Notes: generated by a model not told the origin, from the sequence alone. A DNA stretch of 57,901 bases from Eggerthellaceae bacterium (GCA_017511465.1 JAFWJU010000068.1:1-57901), one strand, 5' to 3'. Positions 1 through 9,051 are shown, counted from the stretch's first letter. Made by a program: numbers and translations.

Positions 1-1135
1 CGTTGTCGGCGCGCGCCACCGACACCTGCACGATATCGGCATCTTCGATTTCGCGCGCGCGCAGGCAAGCCAGAAGCTCGGTGAGCGTCTCGAGCGTGAC
101 CGCCGTCGCGCATATGCGCGCGTGCGGGTTGACCGTCAGCGTTGCGTCGATGATGGCGCCCATGTTGCCCGACGAGCCGCCGATGAACACGCGGTTGGGT
201 GCAGGCAGGCTTGTGAGTGCCTCGGGCGCGGTGCCCTCGACGACCACGATGTTGACCGCGCCGTGGATTTCGCGGTTCTGGCGCATGAGGGCAATGGCGT
301 CGGCGTTCTTCTCGATGGCGTACACCGTGCCGCGCGGCGCTGCGAGTGCCGCCTCAATCGAAACCGAGCCCGTGCCCGCGCCGACATCCCACACCGTGTG
401 GTCTGCGGCGATGCGCAGCTTGGATATGACCAGCGCGCGCACCTCCTGCTTGGTCATGGGCGCCTTGCCGCGTTGGAAGTCGCCGTCGGAAAGCGACGGG
501 GCGCCATATGCGCGCACCACCGGATGGTCGTTTTGCGCAAGCATGACTGCTAGGTCGGCGAATGCCATATCGGCGAGCTCTGCCGCCGTGCCGCGCACGA
601 TGCGCTCGTCGTCGTAAGACAAACGCTCGCCCGCGGCAACCGACACATAGCCGAACCCCCGCTTCACGAGATCGCGGCAGATGTCGTCGACCTTGGTCTT
701 GCCGCCCGTGATGACGAACGTCTTCGCATTGGCTTGGATAGCCCCCACGGCGTCGTGTTCGCGACCATGGGCCGACACGAGCACGGCGTCTTGCCAGGGC
801 GTGCGCAATTTGGCGCAGAAGTACGAGACCGACGATATGCCCGGGATAACCTCCACGTCATAATCAGCCAGCTTGTCGTAGAGCGCCGTCGCCCCGCTAT
901 AGAAACCGACGTCACCCGACAGCAGCACGCTCGCCTGCGCACATCGAGCCTGGGCCAAGACCTCCGCGATGTCGTCGGATTTGATGAGCTGAAGTTTCTC
1001 GCAATCGAGGCCTTCGAAGGGCTCGAGCAGTCGCTTTGCGCCGATGAGCACATCTCTGCCTTCGATGGCGCGCTTGGCGCCCACCGTCAACGTATCGACG
1101 TTTCCCATCCCGACGCCTATGAGATACACCTTCAT
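1..1135 (-). CDS. cbiET: CbiE-CbiT fusion, precorrin-6Y/7 methyltransferase-decarboxylase (3' end outside window)
   Basis: Catalyses C5 and C15 methylation and C12 acetate decarboxylation of the corrin ring in anaerobic cobamide synthesis, in the cytoplasm. The frame runs open from ATG at 1135 to the window edge (378 codons seen). Residues 1-200 form a tetrapyrrole methylase domain (start MKVYLIGVGMGNVDTLTVGA, later EVIPGISSVSYF). Residues from about 205 form CbiT with the SAM loop WDVGAGTGSVSIEAA near residue 250. The start has GGAGAG a few bases upstream. A full CbiET has about 400 residues, so only the extreme C-terminus is missing. It lies downstream of cbiJ on the same strand, separated by a 220-bp gap holding a large inverted repeat. 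Assignment is firm; whether it is co-transcribed with cbiJ is open. Confidence 0.93.
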   Translation of the reverse strand, partial: MKVYLIGVGMGNVDTLTVGAKRAIEGRDVLIGAKRLLEPFEGLDCEKLQLIKSDDIAEVLAQARCAQASVLLSGDVGFYSGATALYDKLADYDVEVIPGISSVSYFCAKLRTPWQDAVLVSAHGREHDAVGAIQANAKTFVITGGKTKVDDICRDLVKRGFGYVSVAAGERLSYDDERIVRGTAAELADMAFADLAVMLAQNDHPVVRAYGAPSLSDGDFQRGKAPMTKQEVRALVISKLRIAADHTVWDVGAGTGSVSIEAALAAPRGTVYAIEKNADAIALMRQNREIHGAVNIVVVEGTAPEALTSLPAPNRVFIGGSSGNMGAIIDATLTVNPHARICATAVTLETLTELLACLRAREIEDADIVQVSVARADN

Positions 1136-1167
1136 ATGCTCTCCTTGCAGTGAGCGGACGCACGGTC

Positions 1168-1336
1168 CAGGGACAGGGACAAGGGGCTGCTCGGCACGCT
1201 GAAGCTAACCGCTCGTCGTTTCGGCAAAGCAGCTGCGGAACTCGCCCGCTGCGCGGGCTCAAACAGTCCTCGCTCCCGCTTCGCCTGCACTCCTCGCAGC
1301 TTCAGAGAGCCGAGCAGCCCCTTGTCCCTGTCCCTG
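1168..1336. repeat. Large imperfect inverted repeat between cbiJ and cbiET
   Basis: The arms at 1168-1206 and 1298-1336 match over 39 bp with three mismatches, around a 91-bp centre. The outer arm begins CAGGGACAGGGACAAGGGGC. The element fills most of the gap between the cbiJ stop and the cbiET start. It resembles REP/MITE-type intergenic elements (inference). Transcribed, it would form a very stable hairpin that could uncouple cbiET from the upstream genes. Confidence 0.75.
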
Positions 1337-1355
1337 TCCCCCACGCTCAAATCCA

Positions 1356-2147
1356 TCACAGCCCGTACTCGGTTTCCAATACGGCTTTCGCCTGGTTGAT
1401 GTCGAAGCCCTCTTCGTCAGTCGGACGGTGGATGACCACCACGTCGATGCCACATTCTTGTGCTGCTTCGACTTTTTCCCAAAAGCCGCCAGCAGCACCC
1501 GACGCCTTCGTCACGAGCGTCTGTATGTCGAACTCCTGGATAAGCGCCTTGTTGAGCTCCTTCGAGAAGGGGCCTTTCATGGCGATCACATGTTTTGGAG
1601 GGATGCCCAGCTCGTCAGCCGCTGCAATCGATGCCGCGACGGGCAGGATGCGCACGTACAGGCGCTGCGCATAGTCTTCCATAGCCGAAACGTATGCGGG
1701 CAAGTCCTTGCTTCCCGTGGTCAGCAACACGTTTCCCGTCGATTCGGCCACAAGGCGCGCGGCTTCTTCCACGTTGTCGGCCCCTTGCCACGGACCTGCG
1801 GGCTCGCCTTCGCGCAGCACGCGCACCACTGGCACATCGCACGCGGCGGCGGCACTCGCAATGCTCGCGGTGACATCGGCGGCATACGGATGCGTCGCAT
1901 CGACGACGCACGCGAAACCGCGCTCGCGCATGAGGTTTTCCATGTCGTCTGGCACCATTTGGCCCGTGAGCGATTCGACGTTCGGCAGGTCTTGCACGAG
2001 CGATCCGCCGTATTCGGTCAGCGAGCTGACAACCACATCGCATGTCCCGCGCACGCCGAGCCATTCCGCGATGTCATGCCCCTCGGACGTGCCGCCGAAC
2101 ACGAGCACGCTGGGTCGGGCGACGTGGTTTTCGATACGGTCCGTCAC
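1356..2147 (-). CDS. cbiJ: Precorrin-6A (cobalt-precorrin-6A) reductase
   Basis: NAD(P)H-dependent reduction of the macrocycle in cobamide synthesis. An N-terminal Rossmann motif VLVFGGTSEG lies at about residues 12-21, and the length (263 aa) suits CbiJ/CobK. I chose the GTG at 2147 because it overlaps the TGA of the upstream cbiGH gene in a GTGA arrangement, typical of translational coupling. A longer reading from 2204 would run 60 bases into cbiGH and add nothing conserved. The C-terminal part keeps the family pattern IHRPTDEEGFDINQAK. Same-strand coupling with cbiGH implies one operon. Confidence 0.93.
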   Translation of the reverse strand: MTDRIENHVARPSVLVFGGTSEGHDIAEWLGVRGTCDVVVSSLTEYGGSLVQDLPNVESLTGQMVPDDMENLMRERGFACVVDATHPYAADVTASIASAAAACDVPVVRVLREGEPAGPWQGADNVEEAARLVAESTGNVLLTTGSKDLPAYVSAMEDYAQRLYVRILPVAASIAAADELGIPPKHVIAMKGPFSKELNKALIQEFDIQTLVTKASGAAGGFWEKVEAAQECGIDVVVIHRPTDEEGFDINQAKAVLETEYGL

Positions 2148-3946
2148 GGCTCGTCCTCTCGCTGCAAGTATCCACGCGGAGTGACCATGCGGCCGTCGAT
2201 GCACATCGTCTGGCTATTGCCGACGAACACCGTCGTGAACATGTCGACTGGGGTGTCGCGCAACTCGCCCAATGTCAGCACATGGGCCTCCTCGCCCTCG
2301 CGGCCGATATTGCGAACCGTGCCGCAAACCGTGGACGGGTCCTTGTGCTGAAGCAGGATGTCGCACGCACGCTGCAGGTAATCGGGGCGCTTGTGCGATG
2401 AGGGGTTGTACAAGCTGATGACGAAGTCGGCTTCGGCCGCGGCGGCGAGGCGCTTGTCGATCGTTTCCCACGGCGTCAGCAGATCGGATAGCGATATGAC
2501 GCAGAAGTCGTGCATGAGCGGTGCGCCGAGCACGGCTGCGCCTCCGTTGGCAGCCGATATGCCCGGCACGATGCCGATTTCGACAGGTGGGTACTCGCTA
2601 GCCAGTTCGAAGATGAGGCCGGCCATGCCGTACACGCCCGGATCGCCCGAGCACACCATGGCAACCGAACGTCCGGCAGCAGCCTGATCGAGCGCCGCCC
2701 GGCACCGCTCGACTTCCTTGCGCATGGGCGTGGTGAGCACGTCCTTGTCGGGAAACTCGCTTTTCAGCAGGTCGATGTAAACCGTGTACCCGACGATGAG
2801 GTCGCACGACTGTATGGCCTTGCGCGCGCGTCCCGACATGTCGTCAGCGCCGCCGGGACCCAATCCCACGACGAGGAGCTTGCCCTCTCCCATGATGTTT
2901 TCTTCCCCCGATGCCTGCGGGGAGGTTAAGGCGATGGCGACGGTGACGCCATCGCCCGATTGCTTGTGCGTGACCAGCGTGCCGCCTTGAGCACATGCCG
3001 CGCGCTCGCATACGTTGCCGACGCCGACCGTGCGCTCCACGAAATCGGAATGCGAGAACTCGCCAGAAATGCTGGCAAGCTCATCGGCGGAATAGAACGC
3101 GAGGTTCCAGTCCTCGCCTTGCGCCAACTGGATAATCGCGGGCTCGTCGCTTTTGACGTCAATCGACGCGAGCGTGGTCACGGCATGCGGTGACACGCGC
3201 GCTTCGGCGAGCGCGTCGAACACGGCGCGCCTGAGCACGGCGGGGTCGGTTCCCTTGCGGCATCCCACGCCAACCGTGGCGGTGCGCGGCACCAGGTGCA
3301 GCGTGCGCGCGAAGGGCTGCACGGCTTCGTCGAGCGACACGACGAAGCCGATGTCGGCAGTTCCCTTCCCCTTCGCCACGCCTTGCGGCTGGTCTTCTAT
3401 ATCGAAATCGATTTCGTACCCGACGGCGCGGCCTTCGAGCAGCGCCGCGGAGATTTCCTTGGCCACATCGCGCTCGACGATGGCGAGCCCATGGCGTGCC
3501 GCCCATTCGTCCACTGCGAACAAGCCGTTCACGTCGGTCGCCGTCGAAACGGCAGCCTGCGCTCCCAGCACATCGGCGATGGCGCGCGCCAAATCGTTGG
3601 CACCGCCCACATGCCCCGATAGCAGGGGCACGGCGAAACGCCCTTCCTCGTCGACGCTGACGACGGCGGGGTCGGTGAACTTGTCTTGCACATGCGGAGC
3701 GATGGCGCGCACGGCAATTCCCGAAGCGCCCACGAACACGAGCGCATCATCCGCAGCGAAATGCTCGGCTGTCCATGTGGAAAGGTCTTGATACGCGTCG
3801 ACGTCCATCTCCTTGGCATACCGCTGGGGACCCGCTACCGAAAACGACGCATGCGCATATTCCGGCAAAGTTGCAAGGCGCTGGGAGATATCGACTGCCA
3901 AGGCGCAGCCCGCTTGAGTGAACGCTATGAACGCGATTGCCTTCAT
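2144..3946 (-). CDS. cbiGH: CbiG-CbiH fusion: cobalt-precorrin-5A hydrolase / precorrin-3B C17-methyltransferase
   Basis: Two consecutive-acting cobamide enzymes in one 600-residue chain. Residues 1-345 are CbiG (FVGASGIAVRAIAPH near 71-85, PLLSGHVGGAND near 107-118, then the C-terminal domain with VGVGCRKGT near 225-233). Residues 354-600 are CbiH, a tetrapyrrole methylase (LLVVGLGPGGADDMS, then CSGDPGVYGMAGL and GIVPGISAANG). CbiH makes the C17-methylated ring contraction product and CbiG opens the delta-lactone. The start is ATG 3946. An internal ATG at 2893, at the domain junction and preceded by GGGGGAAG, could give a separate CbiH. The stop overlaps the cbiJ GTG start. A plus-strand gene is transcribed divergently from 4141. 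Confidence 0.94.
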   Translation of the reverse strand: MKAIAFIAFTQAGCALAVDISQRLATLPEYAHASFSVAGPQRYAKEMDVDAYQDLSTWTAEHFAADDALVFVGASGIAVRAIAPHVQDKFTDPAVVSVDEEGRFAVPLLSGHVGGANDLARAIADVLGAQAAVSTATDVNGLFAVDEWAARHGLAIVERDVAKEISAALLEGRAVGYEIDFDIEDQPQGVAKGKGTADIGFVVSLDEAVQPFARTLHLVPRTATVGVGCRKGTDPAVLRRAVFDALAEARVSPHAVTTLASIDVKSDEPAIIQLAQGEDWNLAFYSADELASISGEFSHSDFVERTVGVGNVCERAACAQGGTLVTHKQSGDGVTVAIALTSPQASGEENIMGEGKLLVVGLGPGGADDMSGRARKAIQSCDLIVGYTVYIDLLKSEFPDKDVLTTPMRKEVERCRAALDQAAAGRSVAMVCSGDPGVYGMAGLIFELASEYPPVEIGIVPGISAANGGAAVLGAPLMHDFCVISLSDLLTPWETIDKRLAAAAEADFVISLYNPSSHKRPDYLQRACDILLQHKDPSTVCGTVRNIGREGEEAHVLTLGELRDTPVDMFTTVFVGNSQTMCIDGRMVTPRGYLQREDEP

Positions 3947-4140
3947 GCGCCTATTCTAGCGCTTTAGCACTCGGGGAAAGAGCGGAGGACGACAGGGCGC
4001 GACCTTGCCATTTGCCAAGTTAAGTAATTATATGATTCCTTTGCGGCAGCAACGAGGTTGTACTAGACTAACTCGCCATGCGCCTTCGCCATGTTGGGCG
4101 CATGCACGAAGCACCAAGAGTTTGAAAAGGAGTTATTGCC

Positions 4141-5106
4141 ATGGCTGTTATGGAATCCAACACCATTCGCGAGAACCCGGGGCTGTCGCAGACCGACATC
4201 AACGCCGGCTTCGAAACGCGCGATTACGACAACAAGATCGAGGTCGTCCACTACTACACGTCCGACAGTGTGAACCGTCGCCTTCGCACGACCAAGATCA
4301 AGGTCACCGACATGGGCCATCCCTACGAGATTCCCCAGCAGTTCCGCGAGTACTCCAAGATCATGCTGGAGCACCAGCTGGGCCAGGTCGAACCCGGCCA
4401 GTTCGAGAACCACCGCATCTGCGGCATGTACAGCGACCTCAAGCCCGACACCGACACCGTCACCATCGGCATGGTCGAGTACTACGACCTGCTGGCGACG
4501 TTCTACTCGTTCCCCTACGTCTATCGCAACGACAAGGGCATCATCGAGTTCAAGGGCTCGAGCTACATCTACAACGACTTCGGCGTCATCTACCCGCTGT
4601 CGATCATGCTGGGCGCCAACCCCATCGGCGCGAACAGCATCGCCATCACGACCGATAACAAGATCCTGATCCACAAGCAGGACGACAACGCCCACATCAA
4701 CCCCGGCCTGCTCATGCCGACCGGCTCGGGTTCGTGCAGCTGGCATGATTACATCGACATCAACGCAGAGTACCTGCAGGACATCGTCATCCACGGTGCC
4801 GAGTACAAGATGCGCCACGAATGCAAGATTCCCGAGAACTGCCCGATGACGACGAAGGTCATGGGCATGGCGCGCGTGCCCATCGGCATGAAGCCCGACT
4901 TCTACTGCTTCACGGAGCTCGGCATGAGCTGGGACGAGCTGAAAGCCGCCGGCGCCGAGGCATACGACGTCATCGAGGCGGAGGGCCATGGCAGCATTTC
5001 CGACGCGCTGATCGCCTACGTCGACCAGAAGAACGCCGAGAAGATCGACAGCGTCTCGATTCAGCTGTACCTCGAGGCGATTTTCCTCGCGGAAATCTGC
5101 CGCTAA
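4141..5106 (+). CDS. Unrecognised 321-aa cytoplasmic protein, faint Nudix-like layout
   Basis: I do not recognise the family with confidence. The start is well supported by AAAAGGAGTT seven bases upstream. There is no signal peptide or membrane segment. The middle contains IAITTDNKILIHKQ followed by GLLMPTGSGSCSW (about residues 160-200), an order reminiscent of the strand before a Nudix box, but the catalytic REXXEEXG glutamates are absent, so activity as a Nudix hydrolase is not supported. The C-terminal half has KPDFYCFTELGMSW. The chain is rich in Tyr, Asp and Ile and contains several Cys (His/Cys pairs near residue 200-240). It is monocistronic, set between two cobamide genes on the opposite strand, and ends at a strong terminator. 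The position suggests, but does not prove, a link to corrinoid metabolism. Confidence 0.7.
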   Translation: MAVMESNTIRENPGLSQTDINAGFETRDYDNKIEVVHYYTSDSVNRRLRTTKIKVTDMGHPYEIPQQFREYSKIMLEHQLGQVEPGQFENHRICGMYSDLKPDTDTVTIGMVEYYDLLATFYSFPYVYRNDKGIIEFKGSSYIYNDFGVIYPLSIMLGANPIGANSIAITTDNKILIHKQDDNAHINPGLLMPTGSGSCSWHDYIDINAEYLQDIVIHGAEYKMRHECKIPENCPMTTKVMGMARVPIGMKPDFYCFTELGMSWDELKAAGAEAYDVIEAEGHGSISDALIAYVDQKNAEKIDSVSIQLYLEAIFLAEICR

Positions 5107-5133
5107 ACCTTGGCAGTTCAAGCACGTTAAACG

Positions 5134-5166
5134 AAACCGGCTGGAAGACATGGTTCCAGCCGGTTT
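5134..5166 (+). terminator. Rho-independent terminator
   Basis: A perfect 13-bp stem (AAACCGGCTGGAA / TTCCAGCCGGTTT) with a 7-base loop is followed by a T-rich run. It sits just after the 4141-5106 gene and can also serve the convergent cbiF. Confidence 0.88.
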
Positions 5167-5191
5167 TCTTTCGGTGCAGGCGATCGAGCGC

Positions 5192-5950
5192 CTAGTCGCC
5201 CGTCGCCGTGCGGAACATGTGCGTGAACGTGGGGTCGTACAGGCGCGAACGCTCGTAAGCATCGCCCAGGAAACCGCCGATGCAGATGAGCGCCGTGTTC
5301 TTGACGCCAGCTTGGCGCGCCGTCTCGGCGAGGGTTCCCACCGTGCAGCGCCACACCTGCTCGTCGGGCCACGTGGCCTTGTACACGATGGCCGCAGGCG
5401 TGTCGGGACTGTAGCCGCCTTCCAAAAGCTCTTCGACTGCGCCGTCGAGCAAGCTCGTCGACAAGAACAGCACCATGGTGCAGCCGTGCGATGCCATCTT
5501 GCACAGCTTCTCGCCTTCGGGCACAGGCGTGCGACCCTCCATGCGCGTGATGATGACCGACTGCGACACATTCGGCAACGTGTATTCGGCCTTGAGCGCA
5601 GCGGCCGCGCCGCAGAACGACGACACGCCGGGCACCACGTCGTAAGCGATGCCCGCTTCGTCGAGCAGGTCCATCTGCTCGCGGTGCGCGCCGTACAACG
5701 ACGGGTCACCCGTGTGCAGGCGCACCGTCGTCTTGCCCGCTTGCTCGGCGGCCTTCATGACGTCGATCACCTCTTCGAGCGTCATGTGCGCCGAATTGTG
5801 GATTTCGCAGCCTTCCTTGGCATAGTCGAGCAGCGCGGGGTTGACGAGCGAGCCCGCGTAAATGATGACATCGGCGTCTTGCAGCATGTTCGCTCCACGC
5901 ACCGTTATGAGGTCGGCGGCTCCCGACCCGGCTCCCACGAAATGAATCAT
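5192..5950 (-). CDS. cbiF: Cobalt-precorrin-4 C11-methyltransferase
   Basis: SAM-dependent methylation at C11 of the ring in anaerobic cobamide synthesis. This is a full-length tetrapyrrole methylase (252 aa) starting MIHFVGAGSGAADLITVRGA, with the CbiF/CobM signatures YAGSLVNPALL, RLHTGDPSLYGA and VVPGVSSF, and the C-terminal pattern YKATWPDEQVWRCTVG. The ATG at 5950 is preceded by GGGAGAATCC. It is alone on its strand here, convergent with the unrecognised gene and divergent from the phosphodiesterase gene. The other cbi genes lie on both sides, so the cluster is interleaved rather than one operon. Confidence 0.95.
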   Translation of the reverse strand: MIHFVGAGSGAADLITVRGANMLQDADVIIYAGSLVNPALLDYAKEGCEIHNSAHMTLEEVIDVMKAAEQAGKTTVRLHTGDPSLYGAHREQMDLLDEAGIAYDVVPGVSSFCGAAAALKAEYTLPNVSQSVIITRMEGRTPVPEGEKLCKMASHGCTMVLFLSTSLLDGAVEELLEGGYSPDTPAAIVYKATWPDEQVWRCTVGTLAETARQAGVKNTALICIGGFLGDAYERSRLYDPTFTHMFRTATGD

Positions 5951-6145
5951 CGGATTCTCCCTTTTCGTGTAGGCGTGTCCGTCTAAGGCGACGGCTTCAC
6001 CTTGTCGAATATACCGTATCTACGCGCTGTAAGCACCCCCAACGTTGCGTGGAAAGCCGCACAGCTTATCGCCGCGACCTCGCATGTTTCGCGCTACTAT
6101 GGAAACAGCACGCAAATAGCCCAGAACTCGAGCGATTGGATGATC

Positions 6146-7009
6146 ATGAGCAAGAAGCGCATGTCCGGCGGGGTCAAGGCCATCATCGTCATCTGCTGCA
6201 TCGTCGTGGTGCTCGTCGGCGTCTCGATTCCCCTGAAGATGCCGGGTGCCAGCGCTGCTGATCAGCTTAAGCCGTTCATGAAGCAGCCAATTGCGCATCG
6301 CGGGTACTTCGACAACGACAGCCCCGCACCCGAGAACTCATTAGCGGCGTTCCAACGCGCCATCGACCATGGTTACGCCATCGAGCTTGACACGCAGCTG
6401 ACCGCAGATGGCACCGTCATCGTGCTGCACGATAAGAGCCTGTTGCGTTCGAGCGGCGTCGACCGCAACGTCGACGACATGACCGACGCCGAACTCGCCG
6501 AATGCCGCCTGTTCGGCTCAACCGAGAAGGTGCCCACGTTCAAGGAAGCGCTCGACCTGATAGACGGTCAAGTGCCGCTGCTTGTCGAGATCAAGGGTGA
6601 AGCGGGTGACGACGTGGCGGCCATTTCGGAGGCGACCGCCAAGCTGCTCGACGAATACGATGGCATATATGTCGTACAGTCGTTCAACCCGTTCGCACTG
6701 CAATGGTTCATGAACAACCGCCCCGACATACCGCGTGGATTGCTGGCAAAGGACTTCATCGCCGACGGCGAGGGTCAAAGCTTCGTGAACCGCATAGCCT
6801 TAACTGGCATGTTCACGAACGTGGTCGCGCGCCCGAACTTTATCTCATACGAGCTGAAGAGCGACGGACAGCCGACATTCGAGGCAATGCAGGCATTCAC
6901 CGACCTGCCCTGCTTTGCTTGGACGCTCAAGAGCCAAGAGGAGCTTGACCAAGCAAAAGCTGCCGGTTTCGAAGGCTTCATCTTCGACAGCTTCGAGGCA
7001 AAGCTGTAA
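6146..7009 (+). CDS. Membrane-anchored glycerophosphodiester phosphodiesterase family protein
   Basis: Hydrolyses glycerophosphodiesters to glycerol-3-phosphate and an alcohol (family role). One N-terminal membrane anchor (about residues 10-28, IIVICCIVVVLVGV) is followed by a GDPD TIM-barrel. The catalytic-type motifs are AHRGYFD, ENSLAAFQRAI, ELDTQLTADG, VLHDK and LVEIKG. The start at 6146 was chosen because the hydrophobic anchor then lies close to the N-terminus and GGA lies five bases upstream. Earlier ATGs (6002, 6140) lack a better ribosome site. At about 287 aa the length is normal. It probably acts outside the membrane or at its face. The neighbour downstream is a rubredoxin-containing protein 74 bases away. 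Confidence 0.85.
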   Translation: MSKKRMSGGVKAIIVICCIVVVLVGVSIPLKMPGASAADQLKPFMKQPIAHRGYFDNDSPAPENSLAAFQRAIDHGYAIELDTQLTADGTVIVLHDKSLLRSSGVDRNVDDMTDAELAECRLFGSTEKVPTFKEALDLIDGQVPLLVEIKGEAGDDVAAISEATAKLLDEYDGIYVVQSFNPFALQWFMNNRPDIPRGLLAKDFIADGEGQSFVNRIALTGMFTNVVARPNFISYELKSDGQPTFEAMQAFTDLPCFAWTLKSQEELDQAKAAGFEGFIFDSFEAKL

Positions 7010-7083
7010 CGGTAACAACCGAGCCAATCTGCTTACGCGCGGCTCGACGGCATTTGACAGACCCCCAAGAGAGAGGACGCGCT

Positions 7084-7773
7084 ATGACCACCGAAAGCAT
7101 TGACAAGAAGGCGTTCAGGTCGATGAGCTACGGCCTGTACATCGTGTCTGCCATAGCCGACGATAAGGCAGCAGGCTGCATTGTGAACACGTTCCAGCAA
7201 GTCACTTCGAAACCCGCACGCGTGAGCGTCGCCATCAACAAGGAGAACTACACGACGGGCATCATCTTGAAGTCGGGACGTTTCGAGGTGTCCGTGCTTG
7301 CGGAAAGCGCCCCGATGGAACTCATCGGCACGTTCGGGTTCAAGACGAGTGCCGAGATCGACAAGTTCGCCGACACGGCTCATACGGTTGACGAAGCCGG
7401 TGTTCCGTATGTCACCGAGCGTGTCGTGGCTCATGTCGGCGCACGCGTCATCGACAAGGTGGATGTGGGAACGCATTACGTGATTGTCGGCGAGGTCGAG
7501 TGCGCCGAGGTGCTCTCGGACGAGCAGCCGATGACGTACGCATATTATCACCAGGTCAAAGGTGGAAAAACGCCACCCAAGGCCTCGAGCTTCGAATCGG
7601 ATGGCGCCGATGCCGGCGTCGCACCGGCAGAGGCCCCGAAGGACGCTGCACCGCGTTACGGCTGGCGCTGCATGATTTGCGGCTACGTCGTCGAGATGGA
7701 CGAGCTACCCGAAGATTTCACATGCCCGATGTGCGGCATGGGACGCGAGGCATTCGAGCGCATCGAACTGTAA
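7084..7773 (+). CDS. Flavin reductase-like protein with C-terminal rubredoxin domain
   Basis: A two-domain electron-transfer protein (229 aa). Residues 1-165 are a flavin reductase/flavoredoxin-type FMN-binding split barrel (GCIVNTFQQVTSKPARVSVA, then FEVSVLAES). A Pro/Ala-rich linker (165-190) leads to rubredoxin with four cysteines (196, 199, 214, 217; WRCMICGYV and FTCPMCGMG). This order is known from high-molecular-weight rubredoxins of acetogens, which pass electrons from NAD(P)H oxidoreductases to flavodiiron oxygen or NO reductases (family knowledge). The start at 7084 has AGAGAGG eight bases upstream; the earlier start at 7054 does not. It is convergent with cbiD. Confidence 0.9.
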   Translation: MTTESIDKKAFRSMSYGLYIVSAIADDKAAGCIVNTFQQVTSKPARVSVAINKENYTTGIILKSGRFEVSVLAESAPMELIGTFGFKTSAEIDKFADTAHTVDEAGVPYVTERVVAHVGARVIDKVDVGTHYVIVGEVECAEVLSDEQPMTYAYYHQVKGGKTPPKASSFESDGADAGVAPAEAPKDAAPRYGWRCMICGYVVEMDELPEDFTCPMCGMGREAFERIEL

Positions 7774-7798
7774 GCGCAACCCTTCCGCCGTTTCGGCC

Positions 7799-8929
7799 TT
7801 ACACCTGCCAACGACGGGCAAGTTCGTCTGCGCCGGGGGTTTTGCCCAACACGCCGTGCACGTTCGAGAACACGATGGCCTCTATCTGCAGGGCGCCGGC
7901 TGCGCGGTGGCTCAGCTTGTCAGCGAGGCTTTGCATAAGCGATTGCATCGTCTTCTCGGCCAAGCCGCACACAAGCAGCACCTCGAGCGCGGCATCGGTC
8001 GTCGACGCATCCATGATGGCGCGCACAGCCTGCCGCGAGGCCTCAGCAAGCGCCGCGTGCGCCGCCAGCACCTCGACCCGGCAATCGGCAACGCGGGAAT
8101 GCGTGTTCATGACGCCGCCCGCCACCTTGGCCATCTTGCCGATGTGCCCCACGATGAGCATGCGCTCAAAGCCGAGTACGTTCGCCGCGTCTATCGTGGC
8201 ACCGAAATAATTCGAGCACGACACGGCTTCGTCCATGTTCAACTGCAGCTGCCCGCAAGCGAAGTCGCGGCCGTAATTGCCCGGCACGACGAGCAAGTCG
8301 GTCACGCCGCGTGCGCGTAGCGTTTTCATCTCGAGCTCGATAGAGGAAATGAGGGCGTCTTCGCTCATGGGACGCACGATGCCGCTCGTGCCGAGCACCG
8401 AGATGCCGCCCTCGATGCCAAGCCGGGGATTGAACGTCTTGGCTGCCAATTCGACGCCTGCCGGTATCGACACGGTCACGAGAAAGCCCGCGTCGTCGAC
8501 GCCGGCAGTTTCGCGGACTTGGTCAGCGATCATCTTGCGGGGCGTGGAATTGATGGCCGCCTCGCCCACGGGCTGATCCAATCCCTCGCGTGTCACGCGT
8601 CCGACGCCGATGCCGCCGTCGACGCGAATTCCGGGAATATCGCTGCGTTCGACGCGGGCATACACGAGCGCGCCGTCGGTCACATCGGGATCATCGCCCG
8701 CATCCTTGCGCACGGCACATTCCGCCCAGCCATCACCGGTGCGGCTCTCCTCGATCTCCACGACGGCATCGATGCCCGCAGGCGTCGACACCGTGACGGC
8801 AGGAACCGCATTGTCGTGGAGCAACAACTCGGCAGCCGCGCGTGCGGCGGCAGCGGCGCATGTGCCCGTCGTGTATCCGCAACGCATGCGCTTCGTGCCC
8901 ACCGTTATGTACTCTTCCAGCTGTTTCAT
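7799..8929 (-). CDS. cbiD: Cobalt-precorrin-5B C1-methyltransferase
   Basis: Methylates C1 of the ring in the anaerobic cobamide route. 376 aa with the CbiD N-terminus RCGYTTGTCAAAAARAA, the central GIGRVTREGL-like segment GVGRVTREGLDQPVG, and the GTSGIVRPMSEDALI and GNYGRDFA motifs. Length and motif order are normal for the family. The start is ATG 8929. It is transcribed toward the convergent rubredoxin gene and away from the toxin-antitoxin operon. No riboswitch is visible upstream, so this gene is probably not under direct cobalamin control. Confidence 0.95.
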   Translation of the reverse strand: MKQLEEYITVGTKRMRCGYTTGTCAAAAARAAAELLLHDNAVPAVTVSTPAGIDAVVEIEESRTGDGWAECAVRKDAGDDPDVTDGALVYARVERSDIPGIRVDGGIGVGRVTREGLDQPVGEAAINSTPRKMIADQVRETAGVDDAGFLVTVSIPAGVELAAKTFNPRLGIEGGISVLGTSGIVRPMSEDALISSIELEMKTLRARGVTDLLVVPGNYGRDFACGQLQLNMDEAVSCSNYFGATIDAANVLGFERMLIVGHIGKMAKVAGGVMNTHSRVADCRVEVLAAHAALAEASRQAVRAIMDASTTDAALEVLLVCGLAEKTMQSLMQSLADKLSHRAAGALQIEAIVFSNVHGVLGKTPGADELARRWQV

Positions 8930-9019
8930 GTCGTCACGATTATAATGCGGAACCCGCCGTTCCGAAGACGACTCTGCTATCGGTTCAACCGCATGCGTTC
9001 AAGCCTCACCAAATCTGGC

Positions 9020-9038
9020 ATGCTATACTGTATAGCAT
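9020..9038 (+). promoter_or_regulatory. Palindromic operator over the toxin-antitoxin promoter
   Basis: ATGCTATACTGTATAGCAT is a perfect dyad (9-bp arms, one central base). It lies 14 bases before the antitoxin start, includes -10-like TATACT, and is followed directly by the GGAGG ribosome site. Such placement is typical of autorepression by the antitoxin or the toxin-antitoxin complex. Confidence 0.75.
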
Positions 9039-9051
9039 AGGAGGTGCTACG

